Below are positions 19,022-27,973 of a stretch of 64,000 nucleotides of DNA, one piece after another; the stretch's first letter is position 1, and each line of letters starts with the position of its first letter. The DNA is taken from assembly GCA_029237915.1 (NCBI GenBank), contig JAQWHD010000064.1:35670-99669 (forward strand), in the 5' to 3' direction. Below the pieces are notes generated by a model that was not told where the DNA came from, ran no database searches, and saw nothing but the letters and a program-made list of their open reading frames with translations. The translations under genes were made by a program, and so were the position numbers. This DNA comes from Thalassotalea sp. Lineage in GTDB: Bacteria; Pseudomonadota; Gammaproteobacteria; Enterobacterales; Alteromonadaceae.

Positions 19022-20686
19022 ATGTGTTCAATTTTTTGTATTCTAGACATCAAATCTGATGCTAGCGCGCTACGAGGACAAGCCATAGAGCTTTCTCGTT
19101 TATTAAGACACCGAGGGCCAGATTGGTCTGGAGTTTATTCTAATGACAATGCCATTCTCGTTCACGAACGTTTGGCGATTGTAGACACTGAAAATGGCGC
19201 ACAACCTCTTTATAATCAAAATCGAAATCACGTGCTAGCTGTTAATGGTGAAATATACAATCACAAACAACTCGAAAGTAACTTAAATGTAGACTACGAC
19301 TTCCAAACTAAATCTGATTGTGAAGTGATCTTACCTTTATATGAAGAATTTGGTGTTAACTTCGTTGATAAACTTAAAGGCATGTTTGCATTTGTTTTAT
19401 ACAACGAAAAGGATAACAGCTATTTAGTTGCCCGTGATCATATGGGGATTATCCCGTTATACATGGGTCATGATGAGCATGGTAACTTCTATGTTGCTTC
19501 AGAAATGAAAGCACTTATGCCTATTTGTAAAACCGTAAGTGAATTCCCTCCTGGGCACATTTTAGATAGTAACGATGGTGAAATTAAACAATATTACCAA
19601 CGTGACTGGACTGATTACGACAACATTAAAAACAACACCACAAGCATCCCAGAATTACGTAATGCTTTAGAAGAGTCGGTTAAATCGCACTTAATGACTG
19701 ACGTACCATACGGCGTATTATTATCTGGTGGTTTAGACTCATCTTTAATCTCATCGATCACACAAAAGTTTGCTGCTCGCCGTGTTGAAGAAAATGATTT
19801 ATCTGATGCTTGGTGGCCTAAAGTACACTCGTTTGCTTGTGGTTTAAAAGGCTCTCCAGATTTAGCTGCTGCGCAAAAAGTTGCTGACTCAATTGGTACC
19901 ATTCATCACAGTATTGAATTTACAGTCCAAGATGGTATCGATGCATTAAAAGAAGTTATTTACCACATCGAAACTTACGATGTTACAACTATCCGCGCTT
20001 CTACTCCTATGTACTTAATGGCTCGTAAGATCAAAGCTATGGGCATTAAAATGGTATTAAGTGGTGAAGGTGCTGATGAGATTTTCGGTGGTTACTTGTA
20101 CTTCCACAAAGCGCCAAATTCAAAAGAATTCCACGAAGAGTTAGTTCGTAAATTAGATAACTTACACATGTTTGACTGTTTACGAGCGAACAAATCAATG
20201 TCAGCTTGGGGAATTGAAGCCCGAGTACCATTTTTAGATAAAGACTTTATGGACGTTGCCATGCGCATCGACCCTGAAGATAAAATGTGTAAAGACGGAA
20301 AAATTGAAAAACACGTGCTACGTGCATCATTTGAAGGTTACTTACCAGAAGAAATTTTATGGCGTCAAAAAGAGCAATTCTCTGATGGTGTTGGTTACTC
20401 TTGGATTGATAGCTTAAAAGAAATGGTTGAAGCCGAAGTTTCTGATCAACAGTTGGCCAATGCGGAATTTAAATTCCCGCATAACACGCCTGCAACTAAA
20501 GAAGCATACTTCTACCGTACTGTTTTTGAGGAAAAATTCCCATTAACATCAGCTGCAGAATGTATTCCAGGTGGAAAATCAGTAGCTTGTTCTACTGAAG
20601 CTGCACTTGCATGGGATGAGTCATTTCAAAATATGGCTGATCCATCAGGCCGCGCAGTAATGTCGGTACATAACGAAAGTTACTAA
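19022..20686 (+). CDS. asnB: asparagine synthase B (glutamine-hydrolysing)
   Basis: 554 residues, the same length as E. coli AsnB. After Met removal Cys2 (MCSIFCIL) is the N-terminal nucleophile of the glutaminase domain (RHRGPDWSG, VNGEIYNH). The C-terminal synthetase domain has the PP-loop LLSGGLDSSLISSI. It makes asparagine from aspartate, glutamine and ATP in the cytoplasm. It is monocistronic, with strong terminators on both sides. GAGGTAACAC precedes the ATG. Confidence 0.96.
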   Translation: MCSIFCILDIKSDASALRGQAIELSRLLRHRGPDWSGVYSNDNAILVHERLAIVDTENGAQPLYNQNRNHVLAVNGEIYNHKQLESNLNVDYDFQTKSDCEVILPLYEEFGVNFVDKLKGMFAFVLYNEKDNSYLVARDHMGIIPLYMGHDEHGNFYVASEMKALMPICKTVSEFPPGHILDSNDGEIKQYYQRDWTDYDNIKNNTTSIPELRNALEESVKSHLMTDVPYGVLLSGGLDSSLISSITQKFAARRVEENDLSDAWWPKVHSFACGLKGSPDLAAAQKVADSIGTIHHSIEFTVQDGIDALKEVIYHIETYDVTTIRASTPMYLMARKIKAMGIKMVLSGEGADEIFGGYLYFHKAPNSKEFHEELVRKLDNLHMFDCLRANKSMSAWGIEARVPFLDKDFMDVAMRIDPEDKMCKDGKIEKHVLRASFEGYLPEEILWRQKEQFSDGVGYSWIDSLKEMVEAEVSDQQLANAEFKFPHNTPATKEAYFYRTVFEEKFPLTSAAECIPGGKSVACSTEAALAWDESFQNMADPSGRAVMSVHNESY

Positions 20687-20707
20687 GCCTACACACTGTT
20701 AGATCAA

Positions 20708-20737
20708 AAAAGGGATAACGTAACGTTATCCCTTTTT
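20708..20737. terminator. intrinsic terminator after asnB
   Basis: AAAAGGGATAACG / CGTTATCCCTTTT is a perfect stem with a TAA loop, followed by T. The A-rich left side makes it usable from the opposite strand too. Confidence 0.85.
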
Positions 20738-20752
20738 ATTTTAGACCTGACA

Positions 20753-20824
20753 TCTTAATGCTTTAAAGCCTTAATGCCTTAATGCCTTAATGCCTTAAAA
20801 CCTTAATGCCTTCAATCCTAGAAC
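20753..20824. repeat. 8-bp tandem repeat, CCTTAATG type
   Basis: About nine octamer units in phase: TCTTAATG, CTTTAAAG, three CCTTAATG, CCTTAAAA, CCTTAATG, CCTTCAAT, CCTAGAAC. The perfect core runs from 20769 to 20792. It is non-coding, between the asnB terminator and the roxA stop codon. Confidence 0.85.
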
Positions 20825-20833
20825 CCTAGATTT

Positions 20834-21979
20834 TTACTCTGAAAAGTACCAATAACCGGCATCAAGTAACTCACCAACTAAGTCAATAAATTCTTCATTA
20901 TTAACAAAATCTGCGATCATATCTGGTGTAACCGTCACGTTATCACATAACAACTTAACCGCATCAACAATGCTAACATCGACCTGTTGCTCATCGCCGT
21001 TTAAATAAAATACACCGGTATCAATTGAGTCCGTAAAGTAGAACGCACGTAAGCCCCCTAAGCGCATTAAACTATTAGTTTGCAGTATCTCACTAATATC
21101 ATCGTTAGATAATTGTTCTTCTGCCGGGATCAAATCTAATTCATGTTTCGCTTGGCTTAAAAAGCTACCAGCAAACTGACGAATAATATCGTCGTTATCA
21201 AGCAACTTCTGTAACTGGTTTTTAATCAAAGCAAAGTCGCTGCTATCAATAGCACCACTGTTGTTTGATGCTACTCGCTCTGGATCGGCAATTAACTCAC
21301 CGGCAAGCTCTTTATCAATTAAGTGGTCTGCTAAGCCACTCACTAAATTTGACGTTGAGTTCGTACGAAAGCCGACTGAAAAACTTAGTGATGTTTCAAT
21401 AGTGATACCATCGTGAGGAAACCCTGGTGGAATATATAAGATATCACCTGGTAATAATTCCGTATCGATAATCGCTTCAAATTGCTCACAATGAAGTAAG
21501 GCTGCATGTGCTGCAAACTCTACATGTTCACCTCTGTCCCCCACTCGCCAGTTACGCTTACCTGTACCTTGGCAAATGAATACATCGTATAAATCTATGT
21601 GCGGACCAACACCACCTTCCGGGGTAGCAAAGCTTACCATTAAATCGTCAAGGCGCCAGTTAGGAATAAAACGAAATGGTTCTATCATTTTTGCTGCATC
21701 TTCAGACCAGTTATCCAGTGCTTGTACAATTAAAGACCAACCTTTGTCACCAAGACGTTCGAATGAATTAAACGGGCCAAACTCTGCCTGCCAATCTTCA
21801 CCATCACGATATACTAAACGCGATTCAACCTCATCCATACCAGCAAGACCGGCAATTTCATCGGCATCAATAGGGGCAACAAAGTTTTTAAAGCCTTGAC
21901 GTATAACTACCGGCTTTTTCTGCCAGTATTCACGTAAAAAGGTTTCTTGGTCAAAATCAGTTAAATTTAATTCGTACAT
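20834..21979 (-). CDS. roxA: 50S ribosomal protein L16 3-hydroxylase (JmjC-type cupin)
   Basis: About 381 residues against 373 for E. coli YcfD/RoxA. The Fe(II)/2-oxoglutarate oxygenase fold is shown by HxD in GPHIDLYDVF, the distal His in PPGFPHDGI, and RNWRVGD for cosubstrate binding. The C-terminal winged-helix-like region is also present. The family hydroxylates an arginine in ribosomal protein L16. I start at the ATG at 21979, which has AGAGG five bases upstream; a TTG at 22000 would place the ribosome binding site inside the gene. It converges with asnB. Confidence 0.9.
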   Translation of the reverse strand: MYELNLTDFDQETFLREYWQKKPVVIRQGFKNFVAPIDADEIAGLAGMDEVESRLVYRDGEDWQAEFGPFNSFERLGDKGWSLIVQALDNWSEDAAKMIEPFRFIPNWRLDDLMVSFATPEGGVGPHIDLYDVFICQGTGKRNWRVGDRGEHVEFAAHAALLHCEQFEAIIDTELLPGDILYIPPGFPHDGITIETSLSFSVGFRTNSTSNLVSGLADHLIDKELAGELIADPERVASNNSGAIDSSDFALIKNQLQKLLDNDDIIRQFAGSFLSQAKHELDLIPAEEQLSNDDISEILQTNSLMRLGGLRAFYFTDSIDTGVFYLNGDEQQVDVSIVDAVKLLCDNVTVTPDMIADFVNNEEFIDLVGELLDAGYWYFSE

Positions 21980-22049
21980 AAACGCCTCTAAAAAAGACAA
22001 TGTTTTTGTCTTAATGGAAAGATATAAATAATTGCGGATATTTAAACAA

Positions 22050-22079
22050 AAAAGCCGCCTAGTTAGTAGACGACTTTTG
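22050..22079 (-). terminator. intrinsic terminator of the polysaccharide-type operon
   Basis: A stem of about 9 bp with G-U pairs (AGTCGTCTA / TAGGCGGCT on the minus strand) is followed by six T, about 60 bases past the HlyD-like stop codon. Confidence 0.7.
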
Positions 22080-22140
22080 TTAGTGATTTGTTAACCAGCT
22101 GTTTGCTGTATAGCGATTAAATAAATTGCATCAAAGCTAT

Positions 22141-23187
22141 TTAATCACGATTAACATAATGAAAGCGCACTTCGACAAGTAAACCTTCAAAGAAACTTTC
22201 TGGTGCATGGGTAATATCTAAAGTAACTTTTAAAGCGGATTTATTACCTTCAAACGGACCTGCTAGTATCGATGGCATCTTTTGCGACATTTGTACTGAG
22301 CGATTAACGCTACCAATATACTCATCACCATTAGGTAATGTGATTGTTGCCGTTTGACCTATTTTTGCAAAGTCCATACGCTCAGGCGCCAAGTACACAT
22401 TAACCACAGGCTCTGATAAGTTAGATATCGCAATAAGCTCATGACCACCCGATACATGCTCACCTTCTATCGCTAGCACATCATTAATGGTTGCAGACTT
22501 AGGTGCGCGAATTGACAGTTGTTCACGCTTAATTTTTGCATCAGATAAAGCCAGCTCAAGATCAAGTAGCGTATTCGCCAACTGGCCATTTTTATGAGCC
22601 GCTAATACGGTTTCACGCTTTATTAATGCTTCTTGATATTTAGTTTCGGCAAGTACCGTATTTTGCTGCATAGCTAACCTATCATTTAGAGGTAACATGC
22701 CCTGCTTGTTATATTCACTAAATTCAGCATTAATATTATCTTGTGAAGCTTTAGCATTTTTGTAGCTTGCTATTTGGCGTAAATGTAAAGCATCTAAAGT
22801 TTTATAGCCTTCAGCATAATACGCTTTAAATTTATTATATTTACGAGTTAATATTGCTATTTCTTTTTCAATCTCAGGCGATGACAAAGCAATTAATACT
22901 TGATCTTTTTCAACTTGTTCACCAGCAGCAACTAATACTTTATCAACAAAAGCAGATTGTGAAGCATCTAAGGTAATAGGCTCTGTCGTTAAAATACCAT
23001 CGGCTTTTACCAGTAATTCTTGATTGACCATATGCCACGTAAAATATGCCAAAGGTGATAAAACAATCGATAGCAAAAAATACCAACGTAACTTAAATGC
23101 TAAGCGTTTTGCTGGTGCGTAGACAACTTTAAACCCATCATTTTTATTTGGATTTTTTTGTTTTTCGGTTTTAAATGTAATTTTCAT
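22141..23187 (-). CDS. HlyD-type membrane fusion/periplasmic adaptor protein
   Basis: 348 residues. A short cytoplasmic N-terminus rich in Lys is followed by one transmembrane helix (about residues 33-54). The periplasmic part has split biotinyl/lipoyl-like halves (LVKADGILTTEPITLDASQSAFVDKVLVAAGEQVEKDQVLIAL ... ISAIRAPKSATINDVLAIEGEHVSGG, abbreviated), a helical hairpin between them (about 105-225) and a beta-barrel C-terminus. No ABC or RND pump is nearby. Instead it is coupled (TAATG overlap) to a membrane glycosyltransferase, an arrangement reminiscent of Alg8-Alg44, where Alg44 carries a HlyD-like periplasmic part. It may guide a nascent polysaccharide across the periplasm. Confidence 0.82.
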   Translation of the reverse strand: MKITFKTEKQKNPNKNDGFKVVYAPAKRLAFKLRWYFLLSIVLSPLAYFTWHMVNQELLVKADGILTTEPITLDASQSAFVDKVLVAAGEQVEKDQVLIALSSPEIEKEIAILTRKYNKFKAYYAEGYKTLDALHLRQIASYKNAKASQDNINAEFSEYNKQGMLPLNDRLAMQQNTVLAETKYQEALIKRETVLAAHKNGQLANTLLDLELALSDAKIKREQLSIRAPKSATINDVLAIEGEHVSGGHELIAISNLSEPVVNVYLAPERMDFAKIGQTATITLPNGDEYIGSVNRSVQMSQKMPSILAGPFEGNKSALKVTLDITHAPESFFEGLLVEVRFHYVNRD

Positions 23188-24509
23188 TAAAATTTATCAC
23201 TCTTTTTCAAGACCCACCAAGGCGCCATACTAGATTCTTCATGGCTTCGTCTAAATACTTCATTAAATATTCCAAAAACGCTAACGCCACGCATATAAAG
23301 TGTAAACACTGGAAATAACGGGATCCAAAGTAGCATCTTAAAATCGTTTTTAGGTTTATCCGCTATGGCAAATAAATAGAATATAAAATTTATATAGGTC
23401 ATTCCTATATAAGCTATATATTGTAAGCAAAGCATGCCTAATAAAGGGTAAAAACCATACATAGAAACTACCCAAAAATTGAAACCAATCACCAGCAAAG
23501 GCATAACAACATTTTGTACAACACCATAAACCAAAGTAAATATATAACGCTTCCAGCCTAATAATTTTGGTGAAAAAGCATGTCGATGTTTTCTGAAATA
23601 AATAAATATTAAATCACCATCCCAACGGTTACGTTGTTTGGTAATATCTGTAATTGTTGTAGGGGCATCCGTATGGCCAATTGCTTTAGCGGCAAAAGGT
23701 ATACGAATATTCTTATGTCTTCCCATATATTGTTGAATTCTTAGGGTTAGATCTAAATCTTCACCTGAGTGAGTATCCCAACCACCTATCTGTTTAACAA
23801 AATCTGTTCTAAATGCACCAAAGGCACCAGAAATATTATTAATAAGATTCCACTCCGCAAGGCCTGTTTTACCACCTTCCATCGAGATCATATACTCAAT
23901 AGCTTGCATTTTGGTAATTAAGCTCACGTCTCTATTTCTTACCTTTAACGAACCTGAAACGGCAGGAACATCTGGGTCTTCAAACTCTTTTGCGATTTCA
24001 TAAACCATATTATTGTTAAATGAACTATCGCCATCTACTGCTATAAATAACTCCCCCTTGGCCATCGATAAGGCGGCATTAGAAGAGGATACACGTCCCC
24101 CTCTTTTCCACTTAGGTAGTACAATAATTTTTCTATTTTTATATCTAGATTGAATTTTCTGTATTTCAATAGCCGCACGGTAGGTATCTTTATTTTGAAT
24201 AGCACCATCGATAATTATAATTATTTCTATTTTACCTGGGTAAACTTGCTCACATAAAGTAACAACGGTTTTCTTTATATCATCGCCTTCGCTATAACAA
24301 GTTATACCAACAGTAACCGATGGGGTTATTTTTAACGGCGGCCTAAGTTTACTTCTAAAGTACCAGGTGATGATCCCTGCTAATACAGTAAAAATTAAAG
24401 GTAATTCAATAATAATCAGTAGAGGGATCATTATTACCAACAAAGACACATTATCTTTGATGATAGCAAGTGTACTAAGGACTATTTCCTGCAAATAAAG
24501 AAATTCCAC
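23187..24509 (-). CDS. membrane-embedded family 2 glycosyltransferase (processive synthase type)
   Basis: 440 residues. N-terminal hydrophobic segments (about 20-50) precede a GT2 catalytic domain with the substrate Asp region (IIIIDGA, about 98-103), DGD at 159-161, GED at 249-251 and QRNRW at 292-296, the D,D,D,QxxRW set of processive synthases such as BcsA, PgaC and Alg8. At least three C-terminal transmembrane segments follow (about 308-385). It lacks a PilZ domain, so any c-di-GMP control would have to come from a partner. The start is GTG, overlapping the upstream stop by one base (TAGTG). The polymer made is unknown. Confidence 0.85.
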   Translation of the reverse strand: MEFLYLQEIVLSTLAIIKDNVSLLVIMIPLLIIIELPLIFTVLAGIITWYFRSKLRPPLKITPSVTVGITCYSEGDDIKKTVVTLCEQVYPGKIEIIIIIDGAIQNKDTYRAAIEIQKIQSRYKNRKIIVLPKWKRGGRVSSSNAALSMAKGELFIAVDGDSSFNNNMVYEIAKEFEDPDVPAVSGSLKVRNRDVSLITKMQAIEYMISMEGGKTGLAEWNLINNISGAFGAFRTDFVKQIGGWDTHSGEDLDLTLRIQQYMGRHKNIRIPFAAKAIGHTDAPTTITDITKQRNRWDGDLIFIYFRKHRHAFSPKLLGWKRYIFTLVYGVVQNVVMPLLVIGFNFWVVSMYGFYPLLGMLCLQYIAYIGMTYINFIFYLFAIADKPKNDFKMLLWIPLFPVFTLYMRGVSVFGIFNEVFRRSHEESSMAPWWVLKKSDKF

Positions 24510-25861
24510 TAGTCATTTAACTCTAGTGAACACTGTGAAAGCCATAGTTCAGCATCATTCGATAAGCTGTGCTCAGGTAATAATTTAAGTGAAACTCGTA
24601 AATCTAATGGATTATCGGCCTGCTCTTGCGAGATAGTTTCAAATTTTCCTTCGATAACTTTTACACCATCTTCAGAGACATTGGGTAATAAGAAATACAG
24701 GGTATCGTCACTGTATTGGCAAAAAACATCTGTGGTACGTAAGATGCTGCGCAAACGTGAACTAAATGCATCAAGCTGAGCAGTTAAAGCGACAGTTGAC
24801 ATGCTTTGGCTTAATTCGATTAAGTTAACAAACTTTAAACCCACAAATAAATGATGCTCACTTTGACGTACCGCCATTTTATTTAGCCAGTTTGCCATCC
24901 AAGAGAAATGCTCTCGTGATACCGGCTCACCTAAGGCGGTGGCTAATAATTGTGGTTCTGAGCCTGTTTTTACTTTAACAATTCCGTTGTGACCAATCGC
25001 AAAACTAAAATACTCTTTTGCGATCAAGTCATCTATTTGATTATTGTGACCACAACTAAAACACTGAGCTTGCACGTTAGCTTCAATGAATAAGTTACTG
25101 CAGCTATTACAACGTTGGTTTTCAATTGGACGGTCGTAATCTGTGCCTATATGGCGCAGTGTATTTATACAATTTGGACAAACCATTTCGCCAGAGCGGA
25201 TAAACTCTTTTTGATCGCCAACATGGCCACAAGCAAAACAATGTAAAGCTTGTTCAAGTTTTAAGTCGATAGAGCCACAATCTCCACAACTATCAACATA
25301 ATTTAAAAGTGAAGAATTACATGAACTGCATTGTCGAATACGGTCTATCAGTACTTCTTGTGATAAATTCCCGCTTTTAACCATACGGCTTAACCAGTAT
25401 TCTTTACCTTGACCGTTATCCCATAACTCTAGAAATGGGTATTTATAACTAACACCTTGCTCAATCACTCTACTTGGGCGCAAGGTTCTAGTTTCTACCG
25501 CCCATAAATAGGCAAGTAATTTGTTTTCAAGATTGTCATTACTGTCTAAGCGGATTTCTTCTTGGCGTTGTAATAGTTTATTAATTTGGATATCAATATT
25601 GCTAGGCACTAAGCCATCGACCATAGCGAAGTCTTCAAAATGACTATTTACGGTATAAACTAATGAGGCAAAGTTTAATGAATTACTACGAATTTTATTG
25701 AGCCATTGGAGAAATACAGACTCTTGCGATACAGATATAATGATGGCGCTGTAGCAGCAATCAAAATTAAACGTTTCTGCAATAGCAGACACATTAACAA
25801 CTTCATATTCTGACGTTAATTGCTCTAAATGGTGTTCACCAATACATAATATCTTTGTCAT
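24509..25861 (-). CDS. TackOD1-like multi-zinc-ribbon protein with degenerate GGDEF domain
   Basis: 450 residues, no signal peptide or membrane segment. The N-terminal 100 residues look receiver-like. The middle (about 110-280) carries six CxxC pairs (C178/181, C192/195, C208/211, C228/231, C251/254, C267/270), which resembles the TackOD1 zinc-ribbon output domain. The C-terminal 160 residues follow the GGDEF fold (HHLFVGLKFVNLIELSQ...LRTTDVFCQYSDDTLYFLLPN), but the signature reads YSDDT (383-387), so it is presumably not a cyclase. It is the first gene of an operon with a processive glycosyltransferase and an adaptor, suggesting a regulatory or c-di-GMP-sensing subunit. The family name is from memory of domain features and is less certain than the motifs. 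Confidence 0.72.
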   Translation of the reverse strand: MTKILCIGEHHLEQLTSEYEVVNVSAIAETFNFDCCYSAIIISVSQESVFLQWLNKIRSNSLNFASLVYTVNSHFEDFAMVDGLVPSNIDIQINKLLQRQEEIRLDSNDNLENKLLAYLWAVETRTLRPSRVIEQGVSYKYPFLELWDNGQGKEYWLSRMVKSGNLSQEVLIDRIRQCSSCNSSLLNYVDSCGDCGSIDLKLEQALHCFACGHVGDQKEFIRSGEMVCPNCINTLRHIGTDYDRPIENQRCNSCSNLFIEANVQAQCFSCGHNNQIDDLIAKEYFSFAIGHNGIVKVKTGSEPQLLATALGEPVSREHFSWMANWLNKMAVRQSEHHLFVGLKFVNLIELSQSMSTVALTAQLDAFSSRLRSILRTTDVFCQYSDDTLYFLLPNVSEDGVKVIEGKFETISQEQADNPLDLRVSLKLLPEHSLSNDAELWLSQCSLELND

Positions 25862-26036
25862 TATTTATCCATTAATTTTCTTAAACGCCTTGTATGGCAG
25901 AATGAGCGGTATTTAAGCAAAAATTAAGTGGCAAATATAGATGAACTTTGTTGGTAAATTGTTAATGAATAGATCAAGTATTTGAGCCGATACAATTAAC
26001 CTTTAGCGTTTATGAGTACAATTAGGATAATACAAA

Positions 26037-26711
26037 TTAAGGCGATTTATGATTTAAACGATGCTGTAAATCGCTAATAATAGCCTGCTGGTATACACCT
26101 TTATCAAGATGATAAAAAGACTGTTTGTAGTTTTCTACATCGGTAATTTCAAAGTTAACTTTTATGGTTTTAAATAACTTTGGTAGTTTATCTCCGGGGC
26201 TTTGTACATGATGAAGTCCGCCACTGTATACAAATAAGATATTGCCTCGGTTTATTTTAGATAGAATATCTACAACGCCAATCTTAATATCCATAGCTTT
26301 ACCATGTTTATCGAGGCCATCGCGGCGTTTCATTCGTCCTTCTGGCATAATTGCCAGAATATTTTGATTACAAATTTGATTTATAAAGTTATCCCAAGAC
26401 TCATCATACTTACGACTGATCGGGATACATTTAGGCACTAGAGCTTTAAGGAGTTTCCCTACAACAGGTCGCTTTAAGGTTTCCTCGGCTGCGGGTAACG
26501 TTAAATGTTTAGATAATTGCCATAAAAATGATGTCGGCACACTTCGTAAGAATATGGGTTCAAATAAGCTGGTGTGGTTTAAAATGATAATGACTTTAAC
26601 TTTACGCCAGTCATCATTTTGATGAGACGAGTACCAGTGTTGATCAAACCGGTAAAAAAATTTTGCGAGTAATTTACATAAAACTAAAAAGAAAAAGCTA
26701 ATGTAGTGCAA
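26037..26711 (-). CDS. 1-acyl-glycerol-3-phosphate acyltransferase-like protein (PlsC family)
   Basis: 224 residues. An N-terminal hydrophobic stretch (YISFFFLVLCKLLAKFF) anchors a PlsC-type acyltransferase domain. Block I reads NHTSLFEP, with Glu where HxxxxD is usual, and block III reads MPEGRMKR. The family transfers acyl chains to lysophosphatidate or similar acceptors at the inner membrane; the Glu substitution may mark a different acceptor. The start is TTG at 26711 after AGGGTGA. It is transcribed alone or after perM. Confidence 0.75.
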   Translation of the reverse strand: MHYISFFFLVLCKLLAKFFYRFDQHWYSSHQNDDWRKVKVIIILNHTSLFEPIFLRSVPTSFLWQLSKHLTLPAAEETLKRPVVGKLLKALVPKCIPISRKYDESWDNFINQICNQNILAIMPEGRMKRRDGLDKHGKAMDIKIGVVDILSKINRGNILFVYSGGLHHVQSPGDKLPKLFKTIKVNFEITDVENYKQSFYHLDKGVYQQAIISDLQHRLNHKSP

Positions 26712-26803
26712 AGCGTCACCCTAACTATTTGATTAATATTATTTGTCCATTAAGTAATCTAATCTATTGTAGTTTTAATTAACACCATCTTTTTTCAAAT
26801 AAA

Positions 26804-26826
26804 AAAGAGCATGTAACAGACTCTTA
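26804..26826 (-). terminator. weak terminator after perM
   Basis: AAGAG / CTCTT stem with T-rich flank on the minus strand (CTCTTTTTT), about 35 bases past the perM stop codon. The stem is short, so confidence is moderate. Confidence 0.45.
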
Positions 26827-26859
26827 AAAATTCAATTCATCTTGTTTTATTTAACGAGC

Positions 26860-27933
26860 TTAAGTTTTGCTTGCCTCGTTGATTTCTTCAGTCTCTGGCC
26901 AAGCATTTATTATTGCTTTAACCAATGTAGCTAAAGGAATAGCAAAGAATACGCCCCAAAAGCCCCATAACCCGCCAAATAAAATCACCGCAATAATAAT
27001 CGCTACAGGGTGAAGGTTGACTGCTTCAGAAAATAGTAGTGGTACCAGTATATTGCCATCAATTATCTGAATGATGCCGTAAGCAAGCATTACATAACCA
27101 AACTCAGGGCTAACTCCCCACTGAAAAAGCCCCACCAATACAACTGGAATAGTAACAACAGTAGCGCCAACATAAGGTACAAGTACTGATAAGCCAACTA
27201 ATGCCCCCAGTAAGACTGAATAACGTAAGTCTAATAATGCAAAGGCGACGGTTGAGGCAACACCGATAATAATAATTTCAATAACTTTACCACGGATATA
27301 GTTGTGGATTTGTTGATGCATTTCGGTTGCAACTTGCGATGTTAAGCGACGCTCTTTCGGTAAAAATCGAGTTAAGTTGGTTAACATATCCGATTTATCT
27401 TTAAGAAAGAAAAAGATCATTAGTGGCACTAAGATCAAATAAATAAGCAGAGCGACTACATCAGAAATAGAGTTTAGTGAAACTTCCAAGATCAACTGGC
27501 CCCACTCTAATAACTTGGTTTTTACTGCGGTTATTACTGAGGCTATTTGATCGGCTTGGACTAATTCAGGATATTCCTCAGGTAAATGCAGTAAATAAGC
27601 ATTACCTTTAGATAGCATATTTGGCACTTCTTGCACTAAATTAGAGGTTTGCTGCCAAAGCACAGGGATAAACCCTAATAAAGTTAGTAAGCCTATTCCG
27701 ATAAAAAGTAGCATCACCAGAATGACCGAATAATTACGATTAAGGCCAAGTTTAGTGAAACGTTTCACCGGACCTTCTAATAAAAACGCTAACACGATAG
27801 CAACCATTACTGGCATCAACAGGTCGCTGAAGAAATACAATATGAGGAAGGTGGCTACGATAAATAGAGTTAAAGAGACAACATGCGGGTCAGCAAATTT
27901 TTCTTTATACCAGGCAACTATATATTCAATCAT
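26860..27933 (-). CDS. perM: AI-2E family transporter / PerM-type permease
   Basis: 357 residues with about eight transmembrane segments. Family features are visible: the N-terminal paired helices (FLILYFFSDLLMPVMVAIVLAFLLEGPV), an amphipathic middle (VPNMLSKGNAYLLHLPEEYPELV) and the C-terminal core (LVGLSVLVPYVGATVVTIPVV, GNILVPLLFSEAVNLHPVAIIIAVILFGGLWGFWG; abbreviated here). E. coli PerM (YfgO) is encoded divergently beside bepA, as here, which supports the symbol. The transported substrate is unknown. Confidence 0.82.
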   Translation of the reverse strand: MIEYIVAWYKEKFADPHVVSLTLFIVATFLILYFFSDLLMPVMVAIVLAFLLEGPVKRFTKLGLNRNYSVILVMLLFIGIGLLTLLGFIPVLWQQTSNLVQEVPNMLSKGNAYLLHLPEEYPELVQADQIASVITAVKTKLLEWGQLILEVSLNSISDVVALLIYLILVPLMIFFFLKDKSDMLTNLTRFLPKERRLTSQVATEMHQQIHNYIRGKVIEIIIIGVASTVAFALLDLRYSVLLGALVGLSVLVPYVGATVVTIPVVLVGLFQWGVSPEFGYVMLAYGIIQIIDGNILVPLLFSEAVNLHPVAIIIAVILFGGLWGFWGVFFAIPLATLVKAIINAWPETEEINEASKT

Positions 27934-27973
27934 TAATACTTTTTCTCTTATTATTTATTATCGATATTTACGC

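Noticed and set aside
22141..23187. HlyD-like protein as a drug-efflux or type I secretion adaptor
   Set aside because: No ABC, MFS or RND partner and no TolC gene is adjacent; it is coupled to a glycosyltransferase instead.
24509..25861. Calling the zinc-ribbon protein an active diguanylate cyclase
   Set aside because: The GGDEF signature is replaced by YSDDT; catalytic residues of the turn are missing.
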